Below are positions 9,095-20,551 of a DNA stretch of 64,000 nucleotides, in pieces (position 1 is the first letter of the stretch; each line of letters starts with the position of its first letter). The stretch is from Rouxiella badensis (GTDB taxonomy: Bacteria; Pseudomonadota; Gammaproteobacteria; Enterobacterales; Enterobacteriaceae). The stretch covers positions 186,001-250,000 of the forward strand of contig CP114060.1 in the NCBI GenBank assembly GCA_026967495.1, in the 5' to 3' direction. Position numbers and translations under genes: made by a program. The notes under the pieces were generated by a model. It did no database searches and had not been told where the DNA came from. It worked only from the letters and a program-made list of their open reading frames with translations.

Positions 9095-9861
9095 TAGCGG
9101 GTGATGACTTTATAGAGTAGATGCGCGTAAATCGGCATCAGCGGCTGCTTACTCAACATATAAATACTCACCGCTGTTGCGACGAGGCTGATGATGCTTA
9201 CCCAACGCAGGCGCGCTAGCGGCAGCCACTTCGAGACGGCATCGGCTTGCACCTTTTCGGAACGTATCCAACGCCACACCAGCCAGGCACTTAACCAAAT
9301 CAGCACAACGGTAATGAACAACGCCCATTTAAAGACCGTGCTGCTGTGGCTGTGAGGAATATCTATCGCTACTCCGGCCAGAATACCTGGCAAAAAATAA
9401 ACCGGGGGCCAGGTGATACAGCCGACAATATTTGGCGGTGCAAATTTCAGTGGCGGCAGGTTAAGCATCCCCGCCACCAGCGGCACCAGCGGACGCGTTG
9501 GGCCAATAAAGCGCCCCAAAATTACGGTCGCAAAGCTATGCTGCTCAAGTGCATGTCCCGTTTTGTCGAGCAATGCCTGATAGCGTTTCAAAAACGACCA
9601 GTTGTGCAGCGGCCCTTTGAATCCACGCCCAATAAAGTATGACGTCCAGTCACCAACGAAACATCCAAGTCCTGCTGCCAGCCAGGCTTCATATAGACCC
9701 ACTTGTCCGCTGCCAATGAGGGTGCCCAGCGTTGCCATCATGACCGTGCCCGGCAGCAGTAAACCCACTAGTGCCAGCGACTCGAAAAACGCCACAACAG
9801 AAACAAGGATAAGCGCGAAACCCACGGACTGAGCGACCAAATGTTGTAGATAGGCTTCCAT
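9094..9861 (-). CDS. yabI: DedA family inner-membrane protein (YabI)
   Basis: DedA proteins are multi-pass inner-membrane proteins implicated in undecaprenyl-phosphate and phospholipid recycling and in membrane homeostasis. The 255-residue protein carries the family block FVGDWTSYFIGRGFKGPL near residue 70 and the GRFIGPTRPLVPLVAGM motif near residue 118. It aligns along its length with E. coli YabI, which sits beside thiQ in the same convergent arrangement. The exact substrate is not deducible from sequence. Confidence 0.93.
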   Translation of the reverse strand: MEAYLQHLVAQSVGFALILVSVVAFFESLALVGLLLPGTVMMATLGTLIGSGQVGLYEAWLAAGLGCFVGDWTSYFIGRGFKGPLHNWSFLKRYQALLDKTGHALEQHSFATVILGRFIGPTRPLVPLVAGMLNLPPLKFAPPNIVGCITWPPVYFLPGILAGVAIDIPHSHSSTVFKWALFITVVLIWLSAWLVWRWIRSEKVQADAVSKWLPLARLRWVSIISLVATAVSIYMLSKQPLMPIYAHLLYKVITR

Positions 9862-10207
9862 AAAATTCCAGTGTTAAGGTACGCATCAGGCGTACAGCAA
9901 ACCTTTAATGACTTCAGGTAAATCAAGGTTGAAGACTGTCGACTCACAACAGGCGGTTGACTCTCTGTGAGGGGATACAGAAGTTTACCCGACACAGCTT
10001 AAGCGAAAATGAAAGAGGCTGAATTGTCGGTAAATGGTTAAGACGAGTCAACCCACTAATTGTATGTGCATTTAATCCTTCCCTTCTGCATTGGCCCTTA
10101 TCGCGTATCTTAACAACGGGAACTGTATAAATAACCATGCTATATTTAACGCTTACAGGTTTTGCTCAGCCAGCCCCTTTCTCTTCAGACTGAAGCATCC
10201 ATCGTTA
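9862..10207. other. Divergent spacer between yabI and polB; no ara operon
   Basis: This 346-base gap holds the two divergent promoter regions and no convincing ORF. E. coli carries araBAD-araC between polB and yabI, and those genes are absent here. The only motif worth naming is a LexA-like palindrome at 10123-10138. Confidence 0.6.
10123..10138 (+). promoter_or_regulatory. Candidate LexA (SOS) box upstream of polB
   Basis: CTGTATAAATAACCAT keeps the left CTGT half-site and AT-rich centre of the LexA consensus (CTGT-N8-ACAG), but its right half is degenerate (CCAT). The E. coli polB operator is also a CTGTATAAAA-type box at a comparable position. SOS control of polB is established in E. coli; this site is an inference. 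Confidence 0.5.
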
Positions 10208-12618
10208 TTGACTGAGGTCGTTATCAACCACGTCGCCGCGCAAAAAAATCAGCAAACTCAACCACGTCAGGGTTTTGTCCTCACTCGTCACTGGCGGGAC
10301 ACCCCACAGGGCACAGAGGTCGAGTTTTGGCTGGCCACGGACCAAGGCCCGCAAAAGGTTAGACTCCCCCACAGGAGTCGGTGGCCTTTTTGCCGTCGGA
10401 ACAGCGGGCCAGAGCCGAGCAGCTGCTCTTTGCAGAGAAAGGTTATGACCTACGTCCTCTGCCGCTCAAAGATTTCCACCTGCGCGATGTGCTAGGCCTC
10501 TATTGCCGCGGGCATCGCCAGTTGATGCGCATAGAGAAAACCCTCAAAGACGGTGGCCTCACGCTCTATGAAGCCGACATTCGACCGCCTGAACGATTCC
10601 TGATGGAGCGCTATATCACCGCCCCCGTCTGGTTTAGCGGCACTCCGGGTCAGGATGCCATGCTGCTAAACACCCGAATGAAGCCCGCCGAGGCCTACCG
10701 ACCTAGCCTGAAACTCTGCTCGCTAGACATTGAAACCAGCGGCAACGGTGAACTCTACTGCATCGGGCTGGAAGGCTGTGGCCAGCGGCAGGTTTACATG
10801 CTGGGGCCTCCCAACGGCACGCCCGACGCCAATGCCGACTTTACGCTAGAATACGTCGACAGCCGCCCGCAGCTGCTGCAAAGGCTTAACGACTGGCTCC
10901 AGTTGCATGACCCCGACGCGATCATTGGCTGGAACGTGGTGCAGTTTGACCTGCGCGTGCTGCAAAAGCACGCCGAGCGGTATCAAATCCCCCTGCGTTT
11001 TGGGCGTGATGGCAGTGCGCTTGAATGGCGGGAGCACGGCTTTAAGCAAGGGCACTTCTTTGCACAGGCCACTGGCCGACTCATCATCGACGGCATTGAA
11101 GCATTAAAGTCAGCGACCTGGAACTTCCCGTCATTCAGTCTGGAATACGTCTCGCAAACATTACTGGGTGAAGGCAAAGCCAGCGACAACCCCTATCAAC
11201 GACTGGCCGAGATTGAGCAACGGTTTCAGCAAGACAAACCGGCACTGGCTCACTACAACCTCAAGGACTGTGAACTGGTAACCCGAGTGTTTGCCAAAAC
11301 GGAGCTGCTTTCCTTCTTGCTTGAGCGCGCGTCAGTCACCGGTCTGGCCGCAGACCGCAGCGGAGGATCGGTGGCAGCATTTACCCATCTTTATCTGCCG
11401 CGAATGCATCGTATCGGTTACGTTGCACCGAATTTGGGAGAGAGGCCGGAAGAAAACAGCCCCGGCGGATTTGTGATGGACTCTCGCCCAGGATTGTATG
11501 ACTCTGTTCTGGTGCTGGACTATAAAAGCCTGTATCCGTCAATTATTCGCACCTTCCTGATTGACCCTGTAGGCCTGATAACCGGGCTTGCACAACCCGA
11601 CGATGAGCATTCTGTTCCCGGTTATCGGCAGGCGCGTTTCTCGCGCACGCAGCATTGTCTCCCGGAGATAGTCCGCCAAATCTGGCAGGGTCGTGAGGCG
11701 GCCAAAAAACAGAAAAACTTGCCCCTTTCACAGGCTCTGAAAATTATCATGAATGCGCTTTATGGCGTGTTAGGATCCAGCGGATGTCGCTTCTTCGACC
11801 CGCGGCTTGCATCGTCGATCACCTTGCGCGGTCACGACATCATGCAGCAGACTCGTCAGCTGATTGAGGAAGAGGGTTATCAGGTTATTTATGGTGATAC
11901 CGACTCTACCTTCGTATGGTTGAACCGCGCTCATCAGGCAGACGAGGCCGACGAGATTGGCAAACGGCTGGTTGCCAAGGTGAATGCCTGGTGGAAAATG
12001 CATTTAGGGCAGGAGTTAGGGCTAGAAAGCGCACTCGAGCTGGAGTTTGAAACTCACTACCAACGTTTTTTAATGCCCACCATTCGTGGCTCTGAACAAG
12101 GCAGCAAAAAGCGCTACGCCGGTTTGGTAAAAGATGCCGAAGGCGAGCATATTGTTTACAAGGGCCTCGAAACGGTACGCACAGACTGGACGCCGCTGGC
12201 ACAGACCTTCCAGCAGGAGCTTTATCAGCGCATTTTTCATCATCAAGGCTATCAGGACTATATTCGTGATTATGTCAACCGCACGTTAAGCGGTGAATTT
12301 GACCCACAGCTGGTCTATCGTAAACGCCTGCGTCGACGCCTGACCGAATACCAGCGCAACGTTCCGCCGCACGTTCGCGCCGCTCGACTTGCCGATGAAT
12401 ACAATCAGGCCCAGGGTCGGCCGATGCAGTATCAGAACGGCGGCTGGATAAGCTACGTGATGACCACCTCGAGTCCGGAACCGCTGGAAAATCGTCAGTC
12501 CCCCATCGACTACGACCACTATATTGAGAAACAGCTCGAACCCGTTGCTGACGGCATACTGCCTTTTCTGCAGGACGATTTTACTACACTGATAACGGGA
12601 CAAATGGGATTGTTTTAG
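10208..12618 (+). CDS. polB: DNA polymerase II, frame broken once as read
   Basis: Pol II is a family B polymerase with 3'-5' exonuclease activity, induced by SOS and used in replication restart and translesion synthesis. The N-terminus (PRQGFVLTRHWRDTPQGTEV) lies in one frame up to 10366-10370. There five C residues should be six to join KVRLPPQESVAFLPSEQ. After the join come exonuclease LDIETSGNGE, polymerase motif A LDYKSLYPSIIRTF, and motif C YGDTDS. The start is uncertain: no ATG lies close to the conserved N-terminus, and TTG 10208 is the nearest in-frame candidate. About 803 residues if so, against 783 in E. coli. Confidence 0.9.
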
Positions 12619-12807
12619 CCAGAAGGCGCAATGAAAGGTGACGAATGGCCTACCTTCAATTAACATAGCGCCCTTTCCCATTTCTTATCTAACCTCACAC
12701 ATTTAAAGACTCCACGCCTTCCAGGCGGGGAAAGAAAAGCTATTACATAAAGTTTAGGGACTCAGCCCTACGGCCCGACACACAGACACAAAGCACAGAG
12801 AGACATT

Positions 12808-15705
12808 ATGCCCTTTACACTTGGTCAACGCTGGATCAGCGATACGGAAAGCGAATTAGGTTTAGGTACTGTCGTCGCGGTGGACGCGCGTATGGTGACC
12901 CTGCTTTTCCCCGCTACTGGTGAAAACCGCCTGTATGCCAGAAATGATTCCCCAATCACCCGTGTAATGTTCAACCCGGGCGATACCATCAGCTGTCATG
13001 AGGGATGGCAGCTGAAAGTTGAAGAAGTGGTTGAGGACAAAGGTCTGCTGACCTACCTGGGGACGCGTCTGGATACCGAGGAAGAAGGTGTCGCGATGCG
13101 TGAGGTCTTGCTCGACAGCAAGCTGACCTTTAGCAAGCCTCAGGACCGTCTGTTTGCCGGTCAAATTGACCGTATGGACCGTTTTGCGCTGCGTTTTCGT
13201 GCGCGTAAGTATCAGCGCGAGCAGTTCCGTCTTGAGTTTGGCGGCCTGCGAGGTATGCGCGCCAGCCTGATCCCACACCAACTACATATTGCTTATGAAG
13301 TGGGTCAGCGCCATGCGCCGCGCGTACTGTTGGCAGACGAAGTCGGTCTGGGCAAGACCATCGAAGCCGGGATGATAATCCACCAGCAACTGCTGTCAGG
13401 CCGCGCCGAACGCGTGCTGATCGTCGTACCTGAGACCCTGCAACACCAGTGGTTGGTCGAGATGCTTCGCCGCTTCAACCTGCGTTTCTCTCTGTTTGAT
13501 GACGACCGCTACGCGGAATCTCGTCACGATGCGACCAACCCGTTTGAGTCCGAACAGCTGGTCATCTGCTCCCTGGACTTTGTGCGCCGTAACAAACAAC
13601 GTCTGGAAGAACTTAACGACGCCGAGTGGGACATGCTGGTCGTCGATGAAGCCCACCACCTGGTGTGGAGCGAAGACGCGCCAAGCCGCGAATACATGGT
13701 GATTGAGCAGCTGTCGCAGACTATCCCTAGCGTACTGCTGTTGACCGCAACGCCTGAACAACTGGGTCAGGAAAGCCATTTTGCTCGTCTGCGCCTGCTG
13801 GACCCGGATCGCTTCCACGACTACGAAGAGTTCGTGGAAGAACAACAGCAATATCAGCCTGTTGCTGATGCCGTCACTCTGCTGCTGAACAAGCAGCCGC
13901 TGACGCCAGAAGCGCTGGCGCTGCTGGGCGAGAGCGTAGGCAATGCCGACGTCGATGCCCTGCTGACCGCGGCCAATAAAGGCGATGAAGACGCCGCGAA
14001 GAAGCTGGTTGCGATGCTGATGGACCGCCACGGCACCAGCCGCGTGCTGTTCCGTAACACGCGCAACGGCGTTAAAGGCTTCCCGGACCGCCATCTGGAA
14101 TCCATCAAACTGCCTCTGCCAACTCAGTATCAGACGGCGATTAAAGTGTCCGGCATTATGGGCAGCAAGAAGACGCAGGAAGCTCGTGCGTTAGACATGC
14201 TCTACCCTGAGCAGATTTATCAGGAATTTGAAGGCGATAACGCGACCTGGTGGAACTTCGACCCTCGCGTCGAGTGGCTATTGGGTTACCTGACCGCCAA
14301 CCGCGACAAAAAAGTGCTGGTTATCTGTGCCAAGGCAGCCACCGCGCTCCAGCTGGAACAGGTGCTGCGTGAGCGTGAAGCCATCCGCGCTGCGGTATTC
14401 CATGAAGGTCTGTCGATCATTGAACGCGACCGCGCAGCCGCCTACTTTGCGTCAGAAGAAGACGGCGCACAGGTGCTGCTGTGTTCTGAAATCGGCTCCG
14501 AAGGCCGTAATTTCCAGTTCGCCAGCAAGATGGTCATGTTTGACCTGCCGTTTAACCCGGACCTGCTTGAGCAGCGTATCGGCCGTTTAGACCGTATCGG
14601 CCAACAGAACAACATAGAAATCATGGTGCCTTATCTGGAGCAAACCGCTCAGGCTATCCTGCTGCGCTGGTTCCACGAAGGCCTTGATGCGTTCGAACAC
14701 ACCTGCCCAACCGGCCGCACCATTTACGACAGTAGCTACGAGCAGCTGATTGGCTTCCTGGCAACGCCTGCGGAACAGGAAGGTCTGGATGAGTTCATCC
14801 TCGCCAGCCGCACCCAGCACGACGCGTTGAAACTGCAGCTTGAACAGGGCCGCGACCGCCTGCTCGAGATGCACTCCAACGGCGGCGAACCGGCTCAGGC
14901 ACTGGCAACCGCGATTGCAGAGCAGGACGACGACGTAAACCTGGTGAACTTCGCGCTCAATCTGTTTGATATCGTGGGGATTAACCAGGAAGACCGTAGC
15001 GATAACCTGATCGTTCTGACGCCATCAGACCACATGCTGGTGCCTGACTTCCCGGGTCTGCCGCAAGACGGCTGTACCGTGACCTTCGATCGTGAGCAGG
15101 CTCTGTCGCGTGAAGACGCACAGTTCATCAGTTGGGAACACCCGATTATTCGCAACGGCCTGGATCTGATCCTCTCCGGCGATACCGGCAGCTGTGCCGT
15201 TTCATTATTGAAAAACAAGGCACTCCCGGTTGGTACACTGCTGGCCGAGCTGCTTTACGTGGTGGAATGTCAGGCCCCTAAGCATCTGCAGTTAACCCGC
15301 TTCCTGCCGCCAACGCCGGTACGCATGTTGATGGACCGTAAGGGCACCAATCTCGCGGCGCAGGTTGAGTTTGAAAGCTTTAACCGTCAGCTGAATGCAA
15401 TAAATCGCCATAACTCAAGCAAGCTGGTGAATGCCGTGCAGCAAGACGTGCATGCCATGCTGCAACAGGCTGAACCGCTGGTTGCTGTAGAAGCACAGGC
15501 GCTGATTGAAGCCGCTAAAGTTGAAGCCGACCAGCAGTTGACGCTCGAGCTGGAACGCCTGAAGGCGCTGAAAGAAGTGAACCCGAACATCCGTGACGAC
15601 GAGCTGGAGTCGATTGAATCTAATCGCCAACAGGTGCTGAACAGTCTTAACGATGCGAGCTGGCGTCTCGATGCCATTCGCCTGATTGTGGTGAGCCATC
15701 AATGA
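12808..15705 (+). CDS. rapA: RNA polymerase-associated ATPase RapA
   Basis: RapA is a SWI2/SNF2 ATPase that binds RNA polymerase and promotes its recycling after transcription. The 965-residue protein starts MPFTLGQRWISDTESELGLG, as in E. coli (968 residues). N-terminal Tudor-like domains are followed by the helicase motor: Walker A ADEVGLGKTIEAG near residue 175, DEAH box VVDEAHHLVW near 280, and the C-lobe arginine motif QRIGRLDRIGQ near 600. The frame is intact. It overlaps rluA by four bases (ATGA), so the two are probably coupled. Confidence 0.97.
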   Translation: MPFTLGQRWISDTESELGLGTVVAVDARMVTLLFPATGENRLYARNDSPITRVMFNPGDTISCHEGWQLKVEEVVEDKGLLTYLGTRLDTEEEGVAMREVLLDSKLTFSKPQDRLFAGQIDRMDRFALRFRARKYQREQFRLEFGGLRGMRASLIPHQLHIAYEVGQRHAPRVLLADEVGLGKTIEAGMIIHQQLLSGRAERVLIVVPETLQHQWLVEMLRRFNLRFSLFDDDRYAESRHDATNPFESEQLVICSLDFVRRNKQRLEELNDAEWDMLVVDEAHHLVWSEDAPSREYMVIEQLSQTIPSVLLLTATPEQLGQESHFARLRLLDPDRFHDYEEFVEEQQQYQPVADAVTLLLNKQPLTPEALALLGESVGNADVDALLTAANKGDEDAAKKLVAMLMDRHGTSRVLFRNTRNGVKGFPDRHLESIKLPLPTQYQTAIKVSGIMGSKKTQEARALDMLYPEQIYQEFEGDNATWWNFDPRVEWLLGYLTANRDKKVLVICAKAATALQLEQVLREREAIRAAVFHEGLSIIERDRAAAYFASEEDGAQVLLCSEIGSEGRNFQFASKMVMFDLPFNPDLLEQRIGRLDRIGQQNNIEIMVPYLEQTAQAILLRWFHEGLDAFEHTCPTGRTIYDSSYEQLIGFLATPAEQEGLDEFILASRTQHDALKLQLEQGRDRLLEMHSNGGEPAQALATAIAEQDDDVNLVNFALNLFDIVGINQEDRSDNLIVLTPSDHMLVPDFPGLPQDGCTVTFDREQALSREDAQFISWEHPIIRNGLDLILSGDTGSCAVSLLKNKALPVGTLLAELLYVVECQAPKHLQLTRFLPPTPVRMLMDRKGTNLAAQVEFESFNRQLNAINRHNSSKLVNAVQQDVHAMLQQAEPLVAVEAQALIEAAKVEADQQLTLELERLKALKEVNPNIRDDELESIESNRQQVLNSLNDASWRLDAIRLIVVSHQ

Positions 15706-16388
15706 TAACGCCACCACCGTCTAACATTCTGCCGCTTGAGAACTATCATCCGCCGACCGATCCCTGGTTGTCGGTGCTGTTTCAGGATGAACATCTGATG
15801 GTGGTGAATAAGCCCAGCGGACTGCTCTCAGTCCCTGGCAAAGCGGCCGAGCATCATGACAGCCTGATGACTCGTATCCAGCGCGATTATCCTGTGGCCG
15901 AGTCCGTGCATCGCCTCGACTTGTCGACCAGCGGCGTGATTGCCGTAGCGTTGACGAAAGAGGCCGAACGCGAACTCAAGCGTCAGTTCCGTGAGCGCGA
16001 GACCAAAAAAGCCTACATTGCGAGGGTTTGGGGGCACATGGCAGAAGACTACGGCATTATCGATTTGCCGCTTATCTGCGACTACCCTAATCGTCCGAAG
16101 CAAAAGGTTTGCCACGAGACCGGCAAGAAGGCCCTGACACAGTATGAAGTGTTGTCGTGGGATACAGACGGCACCACACGCGTGAAGCTGCGCCCGGTGA
16201 CCGGCCGTTCTCATCAGCTGCGTGTACATCTGCTAGCGCTGGGTCACCCGATTTTGGGCGACAAGTTCTATGCGCACCCCGAGGCACTGGCAATGGCCCC
16301 GCGCCTTCAGCTGCACGCACAGGAATTATCGATTTATCATCCGATAACCGATGAGCCGATGACATTCAGCTGCGAGCCAGATTTTTAA
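15702..16388 (+). CDS. rluA: 23S rRNA/tRNA pseudouridine synthase RluA
   Basis: RluA makes pseudouridine 746 in 23S rRNA and 32 in several tRNAs. The RsuA/RluA-family catalytic motif VHRLDLSTSGV (with the active aspartate) lies near residue 70. NKPSGLLSVPG precedes it and RPVTGRSHQLRVHL follows near 170. At 228 residues it is slightly longer than E. coli RluA. The ATG overlaps the rapA stop, and a strong terminator follows. Confidence 0.96.
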   Translation: MITPPPSNILPLENYHPPTDPWLSVLFQDEHLMVVNKPSGLLSVPGKAAEHHDSLMTRIQRDYPVAESVHRLDLSTSGVIAVALTKEAERELKRQFRERETKKAYIARVWGHMAEDYGIIDLPLICDYPNRPKQKVCHETGKKALTQYEVLSWDTDGTTRVKLRPVTGRSHQLRVHLLALGHPILGDKFYAHPEALAMAPRLQLHAQELSIYHPITDEPMTFSCEPDF

Positions 16389-16423
16389 TTTATCCGCTCA
16401 GCCTATTGATTCAGTAAAGATAA

Positions 16424-16456
16424 AAACGCCGTGCTCAATGACACGGCGTTTTTTTA
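16424..16456 (+). terminator. Intrinsic terminator after rluA
   Basis: AAACGCCGTG and CACGGCGTTT form a 10-base stem with an 8-base loop, and the T run extends past it to 16455. The adhesin gene converges from the right and ends at 16486, so the hairpin may serve both strands. Confidence 0.9.
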
Positions 16457-16485
16457 GTTGAAACGTAAAGTACGGATAATACAAA

Positions 16486-19400
16486 TCACTCCATTTTGAC
16501 ACGGTCGGTTACGCTTCCCCAGTCTACCGAATCATAGCCATCTGGGCACAGCGCGGCGCTAAGCGTCCAGGTACCACGCATAAGAGTAGCGCCTCCTGTT
16601 TCCTCCCCATTCAAATCCGTTGTACCTACATAGCCATCATTCTGGTCGACACCGCCGAATCGCCCCGAAGTTCGGAAACACATTTTTGCGTTTGCAACCG
16701 GTTTCCCGGAGGCATTGGTGAACCTTGCCTTCCATCTATAATCGTCTTTAGCAAAGGGACCACCCGCGTTAAGCGTATAGTCATAGGTCAGCTTGATATT
16801 GGCTTTGCCATTCAAGCCCTGCACCACTGGGCTTTTCTCTGTGCATTTCCAATCGCTCTTTAACCCGTACTCGTCCGTTATCATGGCACAGGAAAAAACA
16901 CGTTTACCGATATCCTCTTTTTTCAGCGTATACCATTCACCGTTTGCTCCGGCAATTTTGCTGGTTTTCGATTCGTCGGAAGCATCAGCCTGGTACCACA
17001 GATATTCTGTCAGGCTCAACTGTGCACCTATTGGCGATCTACGTAAGGAATAATTCTGTACCCTTTTACCTTGCACATATTCCTCAGGTCTATCCGCTGA
17101 CGGTGACAGGCTTGGTAGAAGCTGAAACTCGGGACGAACGCTCTTGACCACATGCACATATATCGATTTCTGCGGAGTATTGCGCGTATTGGCCTTCAGC
17201 GGGTATGAGTCAATCATGTCCGGCTTTCTGGGCGATTTCACATAGACCCTGAGCCTGCCATCGCTGCCGGTTCTTCTGTCTGACGGGGTGGTTGAGAGAG
17301 GCAGTCGACCGTCAAGGTCAAGCTCGACCAGACGGTTGGCCACCGGTTTTCCCGCTTTATCTTTAACCTCAATGATAAATTCTGCATCTCTGCCATCCTC
17401 ATCGGCGTACTGATAAAGAGGACTCTCTGTGAAGATTTTCGCGACCTCGGCCCATTGTTCAAAACTGACCTTTTTAGATTTACCCACGGTGCCTTTGGTT
17501 TTAGCCTTAATTTCGAAAGTGCCTTCGCCTTGGCTTTTGGCGTAAACAATCAGCTTACCGTCTTTTGTCGTCATACCCTTGACCGGATCGGTACGCACAT
17601 TAAGAACTTTGCGATCAAATTCCAGCTCGACCGGCACGCCAGCAGCCATTTGTCCCTGGCTATTGGTGACTGTCACCACCGTAATGCTGTCGTTATCGGT
17701 AAAAACGTCATCCGATCCCGTGGACTGCGCCTCAAATGCAGTGACCGAGACAGGCAATGTGAAGTGGACTGGCAACGCCTTTGTACTGCCATTTGCCGTT
17801 TTTGCCATGAGAGTGACATCACCGGGCACAAGGCTGGTGACCCTGGCGGTCGCAAGCCCTTTTTCGTTGGTGAAAGTATTCTCAGTGATATCCAGATTTA
17901 GGCCACTGAAAATGACTTCAATATTATTAAAAGGATTGCCCTGTAAATCGTTAACCAACGCCTCTACGTTAAGGGACTGCCCCACCAGCCTACTGTCACC
18001 GTCAGGTGCAGTCAGGCTGGTAATCTGTGCCTCAAGCGGCGAGATAAAGAAATGGACTAACAACGCCCCTCTAATGCCGTTTTCCGTCTCTGCCGTGAGA
18101 ATGACATTACCAGGGGCATGACTGCTGACCCTGGCGGTCGCAATACCTTTTTCGTTAGTGGGGGTTTCATCAGTGATATTTACACCAGGGCCACTGAACG
18201 TGACTTTAATATTACTGACAGGTTTATCCTGTGAATCTTTAACCAACGCCTCTACGTTGAGGAACTGCCCTACAAGACTACTGTCACCGTGAGGTGCGGT
18301 CACGCTGATAACCTTTGCCTCAACGGGCGCAATGAAGTGGACTTCCAACGTCTTTTCACTGCCGTTTTCCATCCTTGCCGTGAGAGTCGCATCACCGGCG
18401 ACAAGACTGCTGATCCTGGCGGTGGCAAACCCTTTTTCGTTGGTGGGGGTTTGAGCAGTAATATTCAGACCTGGGCCACTGAACGTAACTTTAATATCAC
18501 TCACAGGATTATCCTGTGAATCTTTAACCAACGCCTCTACGTTAAGAGACTGCCCTACAGGCCTACTGGCACCGTCAGGAGCAGTCAAGCTGATAATGTT
18601 TTCCTCAACGGGCGCGATAAAGTGGACTTCCAACGTCTGTTGATTGCCGTTTTCCATTTTTGCCATGAGAGTGGCATCACCGGCGACAAGACTGCTGACC
18701 TTGGCGGTCGCAACACCCTTTTCGTTAGTGGGGGTTTCATCCGTAATATTCAGACCTGGGCCACTGAACGTAACTTTAATATTACTGACAGGATTACCCT
18801 GTGAATCTTTAACCAACGCCTCTACGTTAAGGGACTGCCCCACAGGCCTACTGGCACCGTCAGGAGCGGTCAGGCTTTCTATTTTCGCAGGCACGACGTT
18901 GTCTTTAAGCATGACATCAACAGAAAACAGACTCTTGTCGTCAAGGTTCGACTGGATTCGTACCTGTCCCGGCGTCATACCCGCCGTGATAATGGCCTTG
19001 TAAATGCCGGACTGTTGATGTTCGGTAAATTCGCCAAGATGTACGATTTCGCTCGACGAGGTCAGAGCCTGCACGATCTCTTGCAGTTGTAAGGTGACAC
19101 TTTCGCCGCTTAGCGCTTTATCGTCTTCTCCTCGCAGCGTTACCGTGGCTTCTGCGGTGCTGTTCCCGTTGGCAACCAAGGTGGCGGGGATGATAGAAAA
19201 TGACGATTTCTCCAGGCTTAGCGCTCGTCCATTGACGATGACTGTCGTATAGGCAGGTGCAGAGGCGTTGCCCTGATTGTCGTGTGCGACAGCGCTGATA
19301 ACGTAGCGGTTTTCTTCAGTCGCGCCAAACGGAGGCAGCACCAGTTTCGCTGTCGATACGTTGCTGGTCAGGCTGCCGCCCGCGGATGTCAGGGTAGATG

Positions 19401-20551
19401 CGTTCCATTCAACACGGGCCAGGCCGAGTCGTGCCTGGGTCTGCGCGACAATCGACACTCCCTCGTGGCTGTTTCCTTCAATACTCGACGGCAGTGAAAT
19501 GGAGAGCAGATTCTTTTTGCGATGGTCGAGGACAATACGGTTATTACGAGAGACGAGATCGTAGCGTCCGCCCTGTAACGAGCGCATAGCAGCGACTTCA
19601 GAAGGTTCGAAATGTGCCTCAAGGGAGCGCCCAAAGTCATAGTTCATCATCATACCGATGGTGGAGTTATTTCCCTGCGCACCGAATCGATGACCTAACT
19701 CAAAGGTCAAAAGCGGCACTGGGGTCCAGCTAGCGCCAAGGCTCATGGCCTCAGGATTGCTTTGCAACGTCTCGCGGCCAAACAGCGCAACGTTGTTGCC
19801 GTAATATTTCTCGTACTTAACTTTCGCGCCGAGCGAAGGATAAACAGGCAACCAGCCCGAGGCCTCGAGATCCCAGCCATTGGCCGGACGTTCATCGTAT
19901 TCCACAAGGTCTCGCGACGGATGCCAGCTGCTAATACGAAAATAGCCGTTGGCAGACAGGCGCAGATTATCGCGCCACCATTCAACGCCCGCTCCCCAGC
20001 GACGATTCTTGCCCGTCAGGTCATTATCAAAAAACAGATTCCCACCGGTCATCCACTGGTCACCGAAATAGCGGCTACCCAGCCCAAGGTTCAGCGTTTG
20101 CCGACCGTCTATCCGCCGAATTCCCCATTGACTAAACATCAGATGTTTTTGTTTATCATCGATAAATGGGATCAACACGTCGGCGGCTATCTCGCTCTCG
20201 GAGGCCCCGAAGCTGCTCCCCAGGCTGACGCGCGAAGACCCCCCATGAGATTCAGCCAGTTTTCGGCCTGTTGTCCCGCCAGGCCTGTCGCTACCCCCTG
20301 AGCGTAACCACTCAGCAGTTTGTCGCCAGATTGACTCTCGAGCGATCCAAACTGCCCCCTAATGCGGAGAGATGTTGCGCCGCCAGGGCTTCATGGCTTT
20401 CTCGCGTAGCCTGTTCATTTTGGCTCATCGCAGGCTGTTGCAGAGTGGGTAATTCGGCGTTTGCCGGCAAGACGAGCAGAATGACGAGCAGCCTTAAAAA
20501 TACCCGAAAATAAAAAAGCCCCTGACGAAGCGTGTTAGTGCCTGTATCCAT
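16486..20551 (-). CDS. Invasin/intimin-like inverse autotransporter with Ig-like repeats, frame broken twice as read
   Basis: This outer-membrane adhesin is about 1355 residues when repaired. In order it shows: a signal peptide ending at PANA (start ATG 20551); a periplasmic linker with SGDKLLSGYAQGVATGLAGQ; the inverse-autotransporter beta-barrel with QAENWLN, LIPFIDD and LMFSQWGIRR; a first Ig-like segment; four tandem repeats of about 95 residues (roughly 552-935); two further Ig-like domains; and a C-terminal region of about 220 residues with four cysteines and no recognisable lectin fold. The frame breaks at 20355-20359 (five G for six on the coding strand) and 20239-20244 (six for seven). 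Host or surface ligand unknown. Confidence 0.9.
17752..18894 (-). repeat. Four tandem Ig-like (Big_1-type) coding repeats in the adhesin
   Basis: The phrase encoding LNVEALVKDSQ recurs at 18824, 18539, 18254 and 17966 (positions of one shared ACG triplet), so unit lengths are 285, 285 and 288 bases. Each unit carries the pattern LTAPDG, VGQSLNVEALV, FSGPGLNIT, TNEKG.ATA and VHF. The first two units are nearly identical, and the fourth is the most diverged. High DNA identity suggests recent duplication and makes the array prone to length change. Confidence 0.9.
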
